Shown here one piece after another: positions 1-10,469 of a stretch of DNA of 25,615 nucleotides. The position numbers were made by a program, and so were the translations under genes. Below the pieces are notes generated by a model. That model did no database searches. It worked only from the letters and a program-made list of their open reading frames with translations, and was not told the DNA's origin. Position 1 is the first letter of the stretch; every line of letters starts with the position of its first letter. Source of the stretch: Hypsibius dujardini (taxonomy: Eukaryota > Tardigrada > Eutardigrada > Parachela > Hypsibiidae); the NCBI GenBank assembly GCA_001579985.1, contig LRSR01004314.1, positions 1 to 25,615 on the forward strand. Direction: 5' to 3'.

Positions 1-140
1 CGGATATGGAACCACCAACCTCTGGAACCGGAAGCTTTTCTAACTGTGGACTCCTTTAAGAGTAGCTTGGACTGTATAGATCGGAGGCAAGTGTCCTACG
101 CGAAGGAGCACTGGCCTGAATGCTACTTGTCTTTTCTTTA

Positions 141-180
141 CCTGAAACCTTCAGTACGTGCTAGTACTGGAGGTTTCAGG
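141..180. repeat. Near-perfect hairpin, 17-bp stem, 6-nt loop
   Basis: The left arm CCTGAAACCTTCAGTAC pairs with the right arm GTACTGGAGGTTTCAGG with a single mismatch, leaving GTGCTA as the loop. It lies about 365 bp beyond the NUP98-NUP96 stop codon. Confidence 0.8.
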
Positions 181-399
181 CCTTGTGCTTCTCGTTGGGC
201 TATCCCCATCCTCATGCAACTGCCGATCAGAGGCTGCGGATTGCTCCAGTTTGACGACGTCACAGATTGTACTACACTTTTGTTTCGCTCCAAAACGAGG
301 GGAAACCAATCGCTCCTACCGACGCCCACAGCTAAAAAGCATCATACTCCCTCATCCCATTCCCAATTGCAACGTCTCAAACCAAAAAAAACAGTTTCC

Positions 400-533
400 A
401 GAAAACGAGAGACCGTCTCGACGAGAAGGGTCTCCCGGCGAGAAGGGTCTCCCGGCGAGGAAGGTCTCTCAGTGAGAAGGTCTCTCAGTGAGGAGACTCC
501 CCCAGTGAGGAGGGTCTCTCGGCGAGGAGGCTC
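400..533. repeat. Minisatellite, period about 17 bp
   Basis: Six to seven diverged copies of a unit close to GTCTCCCGGCGAGAAGG, shifting into GTCTCTCAGTGAGAAG variants. It begins 12 bp downstream of the NUP98-NUP96 stop codon, so it probably lies in the 3'UTR. Note the self-complementary GTCTC...GAGAC and CTCAGTGAG cores. Confidence 0.8.
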
Positions 534-544
534 TTTCCAGGCAA

Positions 545-3500
545 CTAACAAGTGGAACAGACTGCCCGAGCGTGTCGTAACTTCTGCCGGACGAATCCAT
601 CCAATGGGGTATCCTTCGCGGCCACTGCTGAATCGGCAGACGGGAAGAGCTTCCCATCCGCGACCACATCCAGACATTCCTCCACCATCGCCTGTGTCTC
701 CTCTGACAGGGTCTCCTCTGTCTTCATCCACTCCTCCAGCACGCGAAGCAGCTCAAAAAACGCACCCAACTTGGGCAGCCGGCCGGCACTGTCGAATCGG
801 ACAAACGCCAACCGCTCGAGGATGTCGGAAAAGGCCGTCGCGGTCGACGACGCCATCAGGGGGAGAATAAACGTTCTCATCAGCTCCACACACGGCTCCT
901 CACTTCCGGCGTGGTAAAAATGGGTGAACGCGGTCAGCTTGTCGCCGCGACGCAGCGCCAAGGTGGCTTTGATGCTCTCAATGTCTGCCGCCGCAACGTG
1001 GAGGTCGTTGCGGAGGAATTCCATGATGGAGTCGTAGACGTTGGGATTCTCCTACGAATAAGGACGTTTTGCTTTCAATGTCTAAACACACTAAATCCTA
1101 CATAACACTAAGTTACTATTCAAGTAAACAACTGTCTGTCTGTCTGCCTGCCTGTCTGCCTGTCGAATGTCTGTCTGTCTGCCTGTCTGTCTGTCTGTCT
1201 GTCTGTCTGCCTGCCTGCCTGTCTCTCTGGCTATCTCTCTGTCTATACGTGGGTGTCTGATTCCCTGCCTGGCTGTCGATCCTCACCTGCGCGGTGCGCA
1301 CCAGCGACATGAGGATGGCGCGGATTTGGTGATGCCGCGCCCCGCTCGCCGGAAGGTGGAGCAGCGCAATGACCGCGACGTGTGGGTAGCCGACGGCGTG
1401 GAGCGCCTTGGCAAAGTCCGAGGTGACGGTGAGCTGGGTGGCCGACTGGAAGCCGTCCCCGGTCAGGCTGAAGAGCCGCATGACGAACCACCGGACCCGC
1501 ACGTCGAAGGCGGTCTCCCGCAGGAGGTCGCAATCGAGACTCGACGTCATATTGGGCCGGGAGTGCCGGCAGTAGTGGGTCATCATGGAGTAGAGGAAGC
1601 TGGGCGGGTTGCTGGAGGATGCGGACGCCTGTCCCGGGAGGGCGCAGTGGGGATTAGCCGCAGCGTGGTCCTCGTACTTCCGCAGGATGTCCCAAAGACC
1701 TGGGGGCAAAACAAATTGTAAGACCGGGTGGGGACCCCCGGAGACCCAGTCTGGTGAACGTACCGGAAATGCCTCCTGCCTGCGGGAAATGCAGCGCACA
1801 GGCCGCCAGGCACTGCAGCCAGTCAAGCCCCTGACACACACTGAAAATGTCCATGTGCGCGCACTTGTTGAGGTACGCCACCTCACTGAGTATCATCAAG
1901 GCCTTGATCCAGTACTTGCGCGACTCCTCCGTCCCATCCTGGACCGTCTGCATCACCTCGTCCAGGTAGTCCCCCACCGCGTCCTGCACCGTCGCCCGCA
2001 GCCCCGGTTGCCGCTCATCCTCATCCCACAGCGCGAGGATGGTCGCGGCCTGATCGTACAGCCCGAAGTGCAGGGCGATATCCACGGCGTCCTGGTTGCG
2101 ACACCCGAGCACCGCCTCGAAGATGGCCTTCATGGCCTGCGTGGCGGGAATGTCCTCGAGGCTGTGGTAGGCCGGTTGGAGGGCGGCCAATGTGTCCTTG
2201 AGCCAGGTCTCCAACTTCTGGCAGAGGCGGAGTTCCGCGACGTCGGCCTCGCCGTACAAGGTCTCGAAGAGGCTCCAGAGGATGCGTTCGTGCACGAAAG
2301 GGGTGGAAAGGTCGGGGAGACGATCCGTGAAGCGGCAAAAGTCCTTGATGAAGGCGGTGGCGTGGGTGGAGGCCGGTGGGATAATTTGTGATTGACCGCT
2401 TTCCTGAAAACGAAGCCGGAAACATCACAGTCTGATCCCTCAACTAAGCAATCAATCAATCAACCGGCCACCATTAGAGCCGGCCGATCCCTCAACTAAC
2501 TAACTAAGCAATCAATCAATCAATCGATCGACTCACATCAGTTGTAAATTCGCAATGCAACAGGTACATCTGCAGCATCTCCTCCAAGTACCGCCGCGAA
2601 TCCTCACTCAGCGCCACGTCACCCGCCAACCGGAAGGGAGCCAAGAACTGCCCCTCCGGTGTGGCTAAAAACGCCATCACTCCCGCGGCAGCAGCCGGCT
2701 CCCCGGCGAACGTCACTGCCCCGGACACCGGCTTCACGCTCGCGCCGTACTCCACCACGACACGGCGCTTCCTGACCGCGCGAGACTCTTCGGCCGGGAG
2801 ACAACGCTCAAAGTAGTTGACGACGTCCTGTAAAAATGTCACCATCAACGAAATCAGTCAACAACTGGCGGAACTTATACCATCTTATATACCATCTTAT
2901 GTACCATCTTATACCATCTTATATACCATCTTATACCATCTTATACCATCCGTACCTGCGAGTCGTTTGTGCCGTTGCCCGGAAAGTGTTGATCGGTATA
3001 GTCCGGCCGCGGTCGGAACTCCTCTTCCGGAGAGGGAGGACTCAGCGGCAACCGGTCGAAATACTCTGTGACTCCCGCGAAACTGTCTGCTAGGGAGCTG
3101 GTCATGCGGGAATTTTTACTCGGCGACTCCACCTGATTGTCTTCCTCATCGCAGCGGGGCCGCTTCCCGCGCAGCAGCGGTGGACTTCGGTTTTCCTTAA
3201 AACTGTCTTCCTTGCCCTGTAGCACAAACACAACGGTTAAGACAGGATTCTCTACACGCGTGACAAGGAAGACTGCTCAAACTGCCGTCAATAAACACGT
3301 CTAGTCCGTCCATCAATCAATCAATCAATGATAACTTTCCTAGATCATGTATCCATCAATCAAGAAATCAATCAACTGGTCGCAGTACAGTCCATCAATC
3401 AATCAATCAATCGTAACTTTCCAACATCATGTATCCATCAATCAAGGAATCAATCTAATGGTCGCAGTACAGTCCATCAATCAATCAATCATTACTTTTC

Positions 3501-6500
3501 AACATCATGTATCCATCAATCAAGGAATCAATCAACCGATCGCAGTACAACTTATTCAACAGCGTTCCGGCAAAGCGAGCAAAATCTACATTTAATATTG
3601 CCAATCTTCAAGGCAGCTAATAGGGAATTTAAAGCGGCTCAAGAATAGGATCTCTATTTCAGAAGGGAAAAAACTAACAGACAAGACATTTCATTTTTAT
3701 CGAATTCAAGCACACAGAAACCAAAAATCCATTTCAACCAAAAAAAACGCTCCTAACACATAAAAATTACAGCTAAATCCGTTCGTCTAACTGAGACGGA
3801 AGATGCGAAAATCCGTCACATCACCTTGCTGTCGTCGGCGCGATTTCCGGCGCGATTTCCGGCGTCCTCGAGGTTCGTGCCGGCAGAAGCGCCACGCACA
3901 TTGATTGATTGGCTGATTGATTGAGCAATTGACTGCTTGACTGACTGATTGATTGGCTTGATTGGCTGATTGACTGACTGACTGATTGGCTGATTGATTG
4001 ACGCGCCACGCGGCACCACCGTCTCCTCCCGCGTCAGCGTCAACTTGTACCGGCTGAAGTGCTTGACCATGAACGTCAGCTGGCACGTGTCGGCGTTGTA
4101 CTCGACAAACTCCGCGTCCTCCATCTGCGTCTCGATGCGAGCGCGCAGAATCTCCTCAAACCCGCTGGCCAGAATCTGCTCCCGCGTCAGGACCGAGTCG
4201 TCGTCGTAGGTGGGACGGACGTTCTCAAAGGTGATCATGGCGGCTTTGTTGAGGCCCCGTCCGACCGGCGGCTTGCGTCGCTCATCCGGGTAGACCGCGA
4301 CCTCGCTGCTGGCGATGCTGATGAGGGCGTCCAGATTCAGGCCGGCCACGTTGGTGCTGCCGAGGAAGCGCACGCCGCCGCACTGGTAACGCCCCACGAA
4401 GAAATCCTTCACCACACACTGGCCCTTCTCGTCCAATTCCAGTTCGCTCTGCAACCGGAGAAACATTTCCGGCATCATTAAACCAATTCCTTCCCCAAAA
4501 AAAACCCATCTACCCGAACTAAACCCAAACGGTATTCTCAACCTACCTTGTCAGGAATGGTGTAATAATCCGGTCGGTTGAGGCTAAAGACGTCGCGACG
4601 AGTTCCGCGGACGCCGCCGCGGACATTCTCCTCGTCCTCGTCGTCACTGGCCAGGCTCCGCTCGTCCCCCGAACCGTCGTCTTCACTGCGCTCCCCGTCG
4701 CGGGTGGTGCCGGCCTCCGTGACGAGGCTGTCGTCCTGCGCCAAGTCGAACGCGCGGCGAACGTTGACCGGCGGGGTGAGGCCGTTGGCGGCGGAGAGGG
4801 CGCCCCGCAAACCGCGGGCTCCTCCTTCCGAGTGGGTGCTGCTGGCGTAGACCGACGAACGGATCTGGGTGGTGCGGCCCACAGGACGCGGAGTGTCGCT
4901 ACGGATGGACTTGTTGATTTCGCTTTCCAGCTTCTCAATCAGGGCGCGATCCAATTTGAACCTGGAATTTGAAGAAGGAACATCTAGAGCTAGTTTTCTG
5001 ATTGATTGATTGATTGATCAATTGATTGATTGGCTGATTGAATGAGCAATCGACTGATTGATTAAGCAATTGATTGATTGGCTGATTGATTGAGCGATTG
5101 ATTGAGCAATTGGTTGAGTGCTAAAGTGACAAACTGATTCATCAAATCAATCAATCAAGCGACAAGAAATTGGTCTCTGCTCCTTGGGTCGATGAGCATT
5201 TCCGTAATTCCTAACTCCCCATATTTCCTCCGCCGGGGGAAAAAACCTACTTCTCGTCTCGCTTGGCCGCAGCCGGGCGCCAGGACGCCACTCCCCCCAA
5301 CGTCGGGCTGTCGACTTTATGCGACGGCGCGACGTAATAGTTGTACGTGCGCTCATCCTTCCGACTGGATCCGGCCGCGGGCGCATAGTTCTTCTTGGCG
5401 TTGGTGATGAAGGCGTTGATGGTGGCGCCGGACAACGGCGCCGGCTTCCTCTCCACATCCTTCCCCGGCAGCTGGGCGTACATGTTGCTGAGGACTTCAG
5501 TGTCGGAGACGCCGTGGCGCAGCATCTCCACCACCTGGGCGTGAATGTTGCCGCCGGATGAGGCCTGGGATGATGCCGCTTGCTGTGGAGTCTGCTGGGC
5601 GGTCGTGCCAAAGATTGAAGACGTCGTCGACGGCTGCTGCGTCTGCGTGCCGAACAGCCCAGTCGATGTGGCGGCTAAAACAACCCGACAAAAAAAAAGA
5701 AAACACACAAATAAGCACAGGAACTGAAGAAAAAGTCCAAGGCAAAACACCCAGACACCATCAGTCAAACACGTCATTCAAACAGCGAATCAAGCGCCAC
5801 CTACCGGGTTGTCCAAAAATACTACTCGGCTGGGCGGCAGCGGTCGACCCGAACCCACCAAACCCAGTGGACGTTCCAAATCCGCCAAACGTCGTCGTGG
5901 CCGCTCCAAACGTCGGCTTATTACCAGCGCTAAAGAGACCGCCCGTGTTGGCAGCCGGTTGGGGCGTCGTCAGGGACGGGAACGCCCCGAACCCGGTGGT
6001 GGCGGCGGGCTGGGCGGTCGTGCCGAATGCCCCGAACGGGGCGGTCGTGGCGGCCGGCTTCGCGCCAAACAATCCACCGCCCGTGCCGAATCCGCCGAAC
6101 GCGGTGGTCGCGGGTGCCGCAGCCGACTGACCGAACAGACCGGTGGAGGGTTGTGTGGCGGCGGGCTGACCGAATCCCCCGAACGCCGGTGCGGTGGTGC
6201 CGAATCCGGTCGTGCTGGTACCGAAGGCCGACCCGGCGTTGGTAGTTGACGACGACGCACCGAGGCCTGAAAAAAGAAGATATTTTCAGTTAGAAAAAAA
6301 ACGCAGAAGTTCAATCGTCGGTGCTTCTTAAAAAATACGGATTGTCAAAGCTAGCTGAAAACTCTCGCGGATTGATCAGTGAGTGACTTTTAACTCAATA
6401 CGGAGCCCGAACGATTGATTGATTGATTAGTAGTAGTATTCGACTTGGAAATAATACGAACTCAGAACCATTGATGGATTGATTGATTGATTGATTAGTA

Positions 6501-8686
6501 ATATTCAACTTGGAAATAACACGCAGAACCATCGATTGATTGATTGATTGATTAGTAGTAGTATTCGACTTGGAAATAATACGAACTCACAACCATCGAT
6601 GGATTGATTGATTAGTAATATTCAACTTGGAAATAACAAACTCACAACCATCGATTGATTGATTGATAAAGTGTAACTGCTGCGGCTGAAACACGGTTTA
6701 TGCCGCTACAATTATAAAGTTTGGCCAATCAATGACGGCACAACTTCGAAAATAAATGAGCTTTCAGAATATACACGTATGCCGGATGTAAAGCAGAAAA
6801 ACAACAGGTAAAACGACAAAAGGGGTGAAAATCGTAAGAATGCACTTTGCACTTGATTGATTGATTCACCCAGTTGATTTACAGCGTCGTTAAGAACAGA
6901 AAATACCCGTTTAATTTTACCAAAAGAAAGGTATTGCCAAATTCAATCAATCAAATCAAGAATCAATCAATCAATCAATCAATCCTCCTGTCTACAGAAG
7001 AGCTCATCGACGGACCGTCAATCAATCAAGCAATCAATCAATCCTCCTGTCTACAGAAGAACTCATCGATGGACCGTCAATCAATCAAGCAATCAATCAA
7101 TCCTCCTGTCTACAGAAGAACTCATCGATGGACCGTCAATCAATCAGTCAATCCTCCTGTCTACAGAAGAGCTCATCGACGGACCGACACTGAAGCTTAC
7201 CCCCAAATCCACCAAAAATGGAAGGCGCACTGGTAGTCGCCGGCTGTGAAGATCCAAACAAGCCCCCTCCACCGAACGCCGAAGGAGCCGCGGTGGCCGG
7301 CTGCGGCTGCCCGAAAAAGCCTCCAGTTGCCGCGGGTTGGGCCGGCTGTCCAAAGAGTCCCGCGGAGGTCGTGCCGAATCCCGTCGGTTTCGCCGCCATG
7401 TTCTGCCCAAACGCCGAGGTCGCGCTGAATCCGGTGGAGGTCGCGCCGAACAAGCCGGTCCCGGCGGTCGCAGTGGGCTGGCTCGACGCGCCAAAAAGTC
7501 CCCCTCCCGCTGAGGACGCCGATGTCTGCGTGCCAAACTTCCGCCCGGCCTGGTAGTCCTCCAGCCGCAGTTCCTCCTGGCTCTTGAGCTCGTTGTACTC
7601 CTTCATCGTACAGATGCAGTAGTTCTTTGTCTGCACGCTGGCCTGGAGGCCGTTCTTGATGACTCCGTCCGTGCCGATGACGGGGGAGAACTTGACGGTG
7701 GTACCGGAGGGCGACTGCTGCTGCTGGCTCATCCCGCCGAACAGATTCGACGTGGATTGCTGACCGAAAAGGCCCCCACCTCCCGGGGTGGCCATGGTGC
7801 TGCTCGTGGAGCTGCCAAACAGACCGCCGGCCGGCTGAGATGACGACTGAGTGCCGAATAGGTTGGAGGTCGCCGTGGGCTGCGCGCCGAACGTCGTGCC
7901 GGTCCCGAAGCCGGTCTTGGGCTGGCCGAAAAGTCCGCCTGTTCGTTGTAAAAAAGGAAGCGAAAAGGAACAATTACGACATTTCTCACGTGAAGGGATA
8001 AGTCAGACAAGAGCGATTTCCCATCGTAAAAGCGCATTTATAGAACCAGTACGATAAGCATCTGCCAATCAATCAACCGATCAACTGCTTTAATCAATCA
8101 AATGCTTCAATCAATCAATCAATTGACTGCTTCAATCAACTAATCAGTTACTTCAATCAATCAATCGACTGCTTCCATACCAAGAACACTCAAACGCAAA
8201 ATCCCGACTGCGCCTGCTTCACCGATCTGATTCCTGCGAAAAACACTCACCAGTGGAAGTTGAGCCAAACAGTCCCGTGGAGGTCTGCTGCTGCGGCTGT
8301 CCAAAGGCCGTCTGCACCGGTTGCTGCTGCTGCTGAGCCGGCGCACCAAACAACCCGGCGTTCCCGAAGAGACCGCTACTCTGGGCCGGTTGGGTGGTCT
8401 GTTGACCGCCGCCAAACGGATTGGCCGGAGCTCCGAAGCCGGTGGTGGCGGTGGTGGCGAACGGGTTGGACTGCTGCTGTGCCGGTTGCTGAGGCTGCCC
8501 GAAAGCGGTGCTGCCGAAGGCTGACGTCCCTCCAAACGCCGGCTGCTGCTGCTGCGCCGGCTGAGTCTGCCCGAATAGTCCGCCGGTGGTGCTGGCTCCG
8601 AAGGTGTTGGTGGTCGTACCGAAAGCGCCAAAGGCCGACGGCTGCGAGGTCGGAGTGCCGAAAAGGTTCGTCTGTTGACCGAACAT
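545..8686 (-). CDS. NUP98: Nuclear pore precursor Nup98-Nup96
   Basis: Eleven coding exons, read from high to low coordinates: 8686-8251, 7938-7201, 6266-5805, 5674-5251, 4961-4547, 4448-3825, 3216-2956, 2827-2537, 2403-1764, 1699-1287, 1051-545. All junctions are GT-AG and phase-consistent, giving 1736 aa and a TAG stop (human precursor about 1817 aa). Residues 1-640 or so are GLFG/FG repeats, the phase-separating barrier of the pore. Residues about 224-279 form the GLEBS motif that binds Rae1 (EELRLEDYQAGRK is nearly identical to animal Nup98). About 820-960 is the autoproteolytic domain, with KPPVGRGLN and the cleavage motif HFS, predicting a cut between F956 and S957. The remainder is Nup96, a helical scaffold protein of the Y-complex (Nup107-160). 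The start at 8686 is supported by MFGQQTNLFG and by an upstream acceptor. Identity is very secure; the splice choice at 4448 is the least certain junction. Confidence 0.96.
1133..1245. repeat. (TGTC)n tetranucleotide tract in Nup96 intron 10
   Basis: TGTC/TGCC units on the plus strand fill about half of the 235-bp intron (1052-1286). On the sense strand of the gene the tract reads GACA/GGCA, so it is purine-rich. It ends roughly 40 nt from the 5' splice site. Confidence 0.95.
2404..2536. repeat. Nup96 intron 8 with duplicated CAAT unit
   Basis: The 133-bp intron contains two direct copies, about 51 bp apart, of GATCCCTCAACTAA followed by a short CAAT run. Between them is the palindromic pair CCGGCC...GGCCGG. 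Confidence 0.7.
2871..2953. repeat. Short tandem repeat, unit TTATACCATC
   Basis: About eight copies of a 10-bp unit (some with an added TATA or TG) occupy most of the 128-bp Nup96 intron 7 and reach the 5' splice site at 2955. Confidence 0.9.
3217..3824. other. Nup98-Nup96 intron 6 with 80-bp tandem repeat
   Basis: This 608-bp intron holds three tandem copies of an approximately 80-bp unit (3309-3550), each with CAAT runs, an ATCATGTATCC block and a TCGCAGTACA block. The rest (3551-3815) is AT-rich with no recognised element. The intron's first codons are an in-frame tail ending at TGA 3816-3818, which matters if the intron is retained. Confidence 0.75.
3825..4448 (-). other. Nup98 autoproteolytic domain exon (exon 6) with Nup96 start
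   Basis: This exon of 208 codons carries most of the Nup98 C-terminal self-cleaving domain (residues 826-956) and the first 77 residues of Nup96. The motif VKHFSRYKL corresponds to the animal HFSKYG cleavage site, where the serine hydroxyl attacks the preceding Phe-Ser peptide bond. The acceptor TTGCAG at 4449-4454 has a good pyrimidine tract and keeps phase 0 with the preceding donor GTAGGT. After the cleavage site comes a low-complexity Ser-Ile-Asn-Gln stretch made by a tetranucleotide tract, described separately. The exon ends AAG before GTGATG. Reading through that donor meets TGA at 3816-3818 two codons later. Confidence 0.85.
3889..4011 (-). repeat. In-frame CAAT-type tract inside Nup98-Nup96 coding exon, bounded by 9-bp direct repeats
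   Basis: A degenerate CAAT tract at 3898-4002 (with CAGT, CAGC and CAAG variants on the sense strand) is bounded by two exact copies of a 9-bp word: GCGCCACGC on the plus strand at 3889-3897 and 4003-4011. Tract plus one 9-bp copy is 114 bp, or 38 codons, so the frame is kept. The sense strand of a CAAT tract has no stop in any frame, so openness alone proves nothing. Exon phase on both sides and the duplicated RGAS peptide at each edge argue that it is translated. It lies in the flexible linker just after the autocleavage site. Confidence 0.8.
4999..5160. repeat. Degenerate GATT/CAAT tract in intron 4
   Basis: GATT units with GACT and GGCT variants on the plus strand, switching to CAAT orientation at 5143-5158, fill most of the 289-bp intron 4. 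Its GGCTGATTGATTGAGCAATT words closely resemble the tract inside exon 6 (3898-4002), suggesting that the two share an origin. Confidence 0.8.
6267..7200. other. NUP98 intron 2 with two 60-bp-period minisatellites
   Basis: This 934-bp intron has a four-copy array at about 6410-6668 (unit: GATT run, then a TAGTAATATTCAACTTGG-type block; spacings 65, 60 and 57 bp). A second, unrelated four-copy array lies at about 6955-7190 (unit: CAAT run, then TCCTCCTGTCTACAGAAG; spacings 59, 59 and 51 bp) and abuts the 5' splice site. The stretch 6669-6950 between them has no recognised element. Confidence 0.85.
7627..7794 (-). other. GLEBS motif (Rae1/Gle2-binding) within Nup98 exon 2; approximate bounds
   Basis: This non-FG island between FG-repeat stretches reads TVKFSPVIGTDG at its start and LRLEDYQAGRK at its end. 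In animal Nup98 this segment folds onto the Rae1 beta-propeller and is the docking site for mRNA-export and spindle functions. It is encoded entirely within the second coding exon and is the best conserved part of the N-terminal half. The bounds given are approximate: the residues run from roughly 7700 down to 7540, and flanking FG sequence is included. Confidence 0.6.
7939..8250. repeat. NUP98 intron 1 with CAAT tract (8065-8172)
   Basis: The 312-bp intron contains interrupted CAAT runs with a repeated GACTGCTTCAATCAA block. The tract lies in the half nearer the 5' splice site. The acceptor side (7939-8060) is pyrimidine-rich on the sense strand. Confidence 0.75.
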
Positions 8687-8712
8687 TTTGCCCCGTTCGA
8701 TTACCGGATCTG
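8687..8712 (-). promoter_or_regulatory. 3' splice acceptor upstream of NUP98 start (5'UTR intron or trans-splice site)
   Basis: On the sense strand a pyrimidine-rich stretch ends in TTGCATTGCAG, with the AG at 8711-8710. It leaves a 23-nt leader (8709-8687) before the ATG at 8686. No upstream 5'UTR exon can be recognised, so this is either the end of a leader intron or an acceptor for a spliced leader. Confidence 0.55.
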
Positions 8713-9930
8713 CAATGCAAACAAGATAGCCCTCTAGATCTTCACAGTAGTCATGCTAGTCAGTGGTCAGTACATGACTCCTGAAAAAAAGTGAGCGAGG
8801 ACTGTAGCAGTGAAAGAGCGAAATTACATCGCTAATCAATCAACCAATCAACCAATCAACCGTTGTTATTGGCACTGCGACAGCTGTATTGCACGCTCAA
8901 AAAAAGCTCATGATCATATATGCCACCAACTAACGCTCTCGCAGCAGATAAAATATCATTTTAAGTATCTGAAAATATGATCTGAAAAAATATTGTGGAC
9001 GAACGATATTTCCGGGATATATTCAAACGCAAACGACTAAATCAATCAATCAATTAAAGTGACGCGCGAGATGAAATTCGAAATGCTACCTCAATCCTTC
9101 AAGGAATGATCTAACAGTAGGCTAATGGCTTGAAAATTGACAATAACGAGCAACTGGAAGATAATGCTACACTGTTAGACCGGCCATAGATAAGAAATGG
9201 GGAAATGAAATCTGCGTTGCGGCAACGGAATCAGTTAACCAATCAATCAATCAAGTCTGCGTTGCGGTAACGAATCAGTCAATCGATCAACCAATCAACC
9301 GACGAAATTGCCTCAGAGAACCCAGAACACCAAGCAGCAATTCCAATTGACTTCAAACGACGAATGCGCCATTTCGACTTCAATTTAAACTGAGTAACAC
9401 AACAGAACAGTAAAATTTACCTGATGAGTGAAGACGTAATTAGGACGGCGTAATTAGGACATCCAGAATTTGAATATCCAGTTGCGGGTCGTCCACTTCA
9501 CGCCGTCAATCCCACAGGCCGTGGATCGCTCTCCTGCAGTCAAACAATTAGTTAAGGGAACAATTACGATTTTAATTTATGTCAAGGTCAAAAGCGCAAA
9601 AAACTGCGAACATAAGTGAGAAAGTCGCCATGGACGCCTGAAAATCAACTCTTCCAAAAATCTTCCCCTCGTTTGGGGGGAAGAAGCACACATTTCTCTG
9701 AACTTACAGCGAGGCGGATATCCTGAACGATGGGCAAATCCAGTAAGCGGGGGTGACAAAATGAGCTGGAATTTCTCGTAATTGGAGCAAGAAAAAAGGC
9801 CGAACTTGTAAATTAAAATGACTGATGAAATGAAATGAAATGATGATTTTTGTTGACGAGCACGTTGTATAGTTTCCAATTCCGCAATTCCACCAGCCAA
9901 ATTCCATTGCACGAGCACCCATATACTGCT
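8713..9930. other. Intergenic, upstream of NUP98; no gene recognised
   Basis: AT-rich DNA with several short CAAT runs (about 8838, 9042, 9240) and a two-copy 45-bp direct repeat beginning at 9211 and 9256 (TCTGCGTTGCGG at the head of each copy). A plausible NUP98 promoter should lie in the first few hundred bases, but no diagnostic motif was seen. A CTGATGAG word at 9421 was examined as a ribozyme core and rejected. Confidence 0.6.
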
Positions 9931-10199
9931 CTCACGATTATAACGGTCGGTTTCTTACCGTACGCTCGCGATCTCAAGGGGCACTTTTTTGCCCTAGGCG
10001 TGCATTCTGCCCGCCTTGCGCCGTATATTTAGACAGGTGTGTGTGTATGTGCTGCACTGAGGCGGCACTTAGCTTGCCCTTGAGATTGCGAGCGTACGGT
10101 ACCCCGGGTGTGCGTAACGTGTGTGTCTGTGTGAGTGCCCACTCAGCAGTGGCGCGTGTGACGGAGGCGTGACTAAGCCGACCGTTATAATCGTGAGAG
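9931..10199. repeat. Foldback element with two nested inverted-repeat pairs
   Basis: The outer pair is CTCTCACGATTATAACGGTC at 9929-9948 (continuing GG) and its complement ending at 10199. The inner pair, ACCGTACGCTCGCGATCTCA near 9957, is matched by a complement near 10079-10102. Spacing is asymmetric: 4-6 bp between the pairs on the left and about 75 bp on the right, where GT-rich sequence intervenes. No ORF or transposase is present, so it is MITE-like. Confidence 0.8.
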
Positions 10200-10469
10200 T
10201 ACACACGATCGATGCGAGAGTATCGATTCCAAGTCCACTGATCAATTCCACTTCCACCTGATCGATTCCATACTATTTAATTTTTCTTATTGTGAATCAA
10301 CAGTACGAGCCCATATCTCGCAGTTTTTTATGGATATAAATTTGATGATGATTTATTTAATAGGAAATGCACATTTCAGCATTTAAAATAATAATTAAAA
10401 TAAAATACTAGTATCCTAATATTTGCAGTTTGCTTATTTGTCTAGTCGGCTCGGCTGCTTATAAGGGGT

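Larger units (their letters stand above)
1..544. other. 3' flank of NUP98-NUP96; no gene recognised
   Basis: No coding exon with family resemblance was found here. The stretch contains a hairpin at 141-180 and a 17-bp-period minisatellite at about 400-533, both listed separately. No AATAAA or ATTAAA polyadenylation signal was seen on the minus strand. Long open frames across 46-870 on the plus strand run through the minisatellite and then antisense to the last Nup96 exon, so they are not called. Confidence 0.6.

Noticed and set aside
46-870. Long plus-strand open frame of 274 codons
   Set aside because: It runs through the 17-bp minisatellite and then antisense to the last Nup96 exon. Its composition is repetitive and Arg/Ser/Pro-rich with no family resemblance.
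1609-2391. Plus-strand open frame of 260 codons
   Set aside because: It is antisense to Nup96 exons 9 and 10, which are clearly coding on the minus strand with correct splice borders.
3328-3648. Open frames of Ser-Ile-Asn-Gln repeats
   Set aside because: CAAT runs read without stops in all three frames. These lie in an intron with no exon support, unlike the tract in exon 6, which has phase and flanking evidence.
9421-9500. CTGATGAG word, considered as a hammerhead ribozyme core
   Set aside because: No matching GAAA element and stem pairing could be placed after it. The second core strand is missing.
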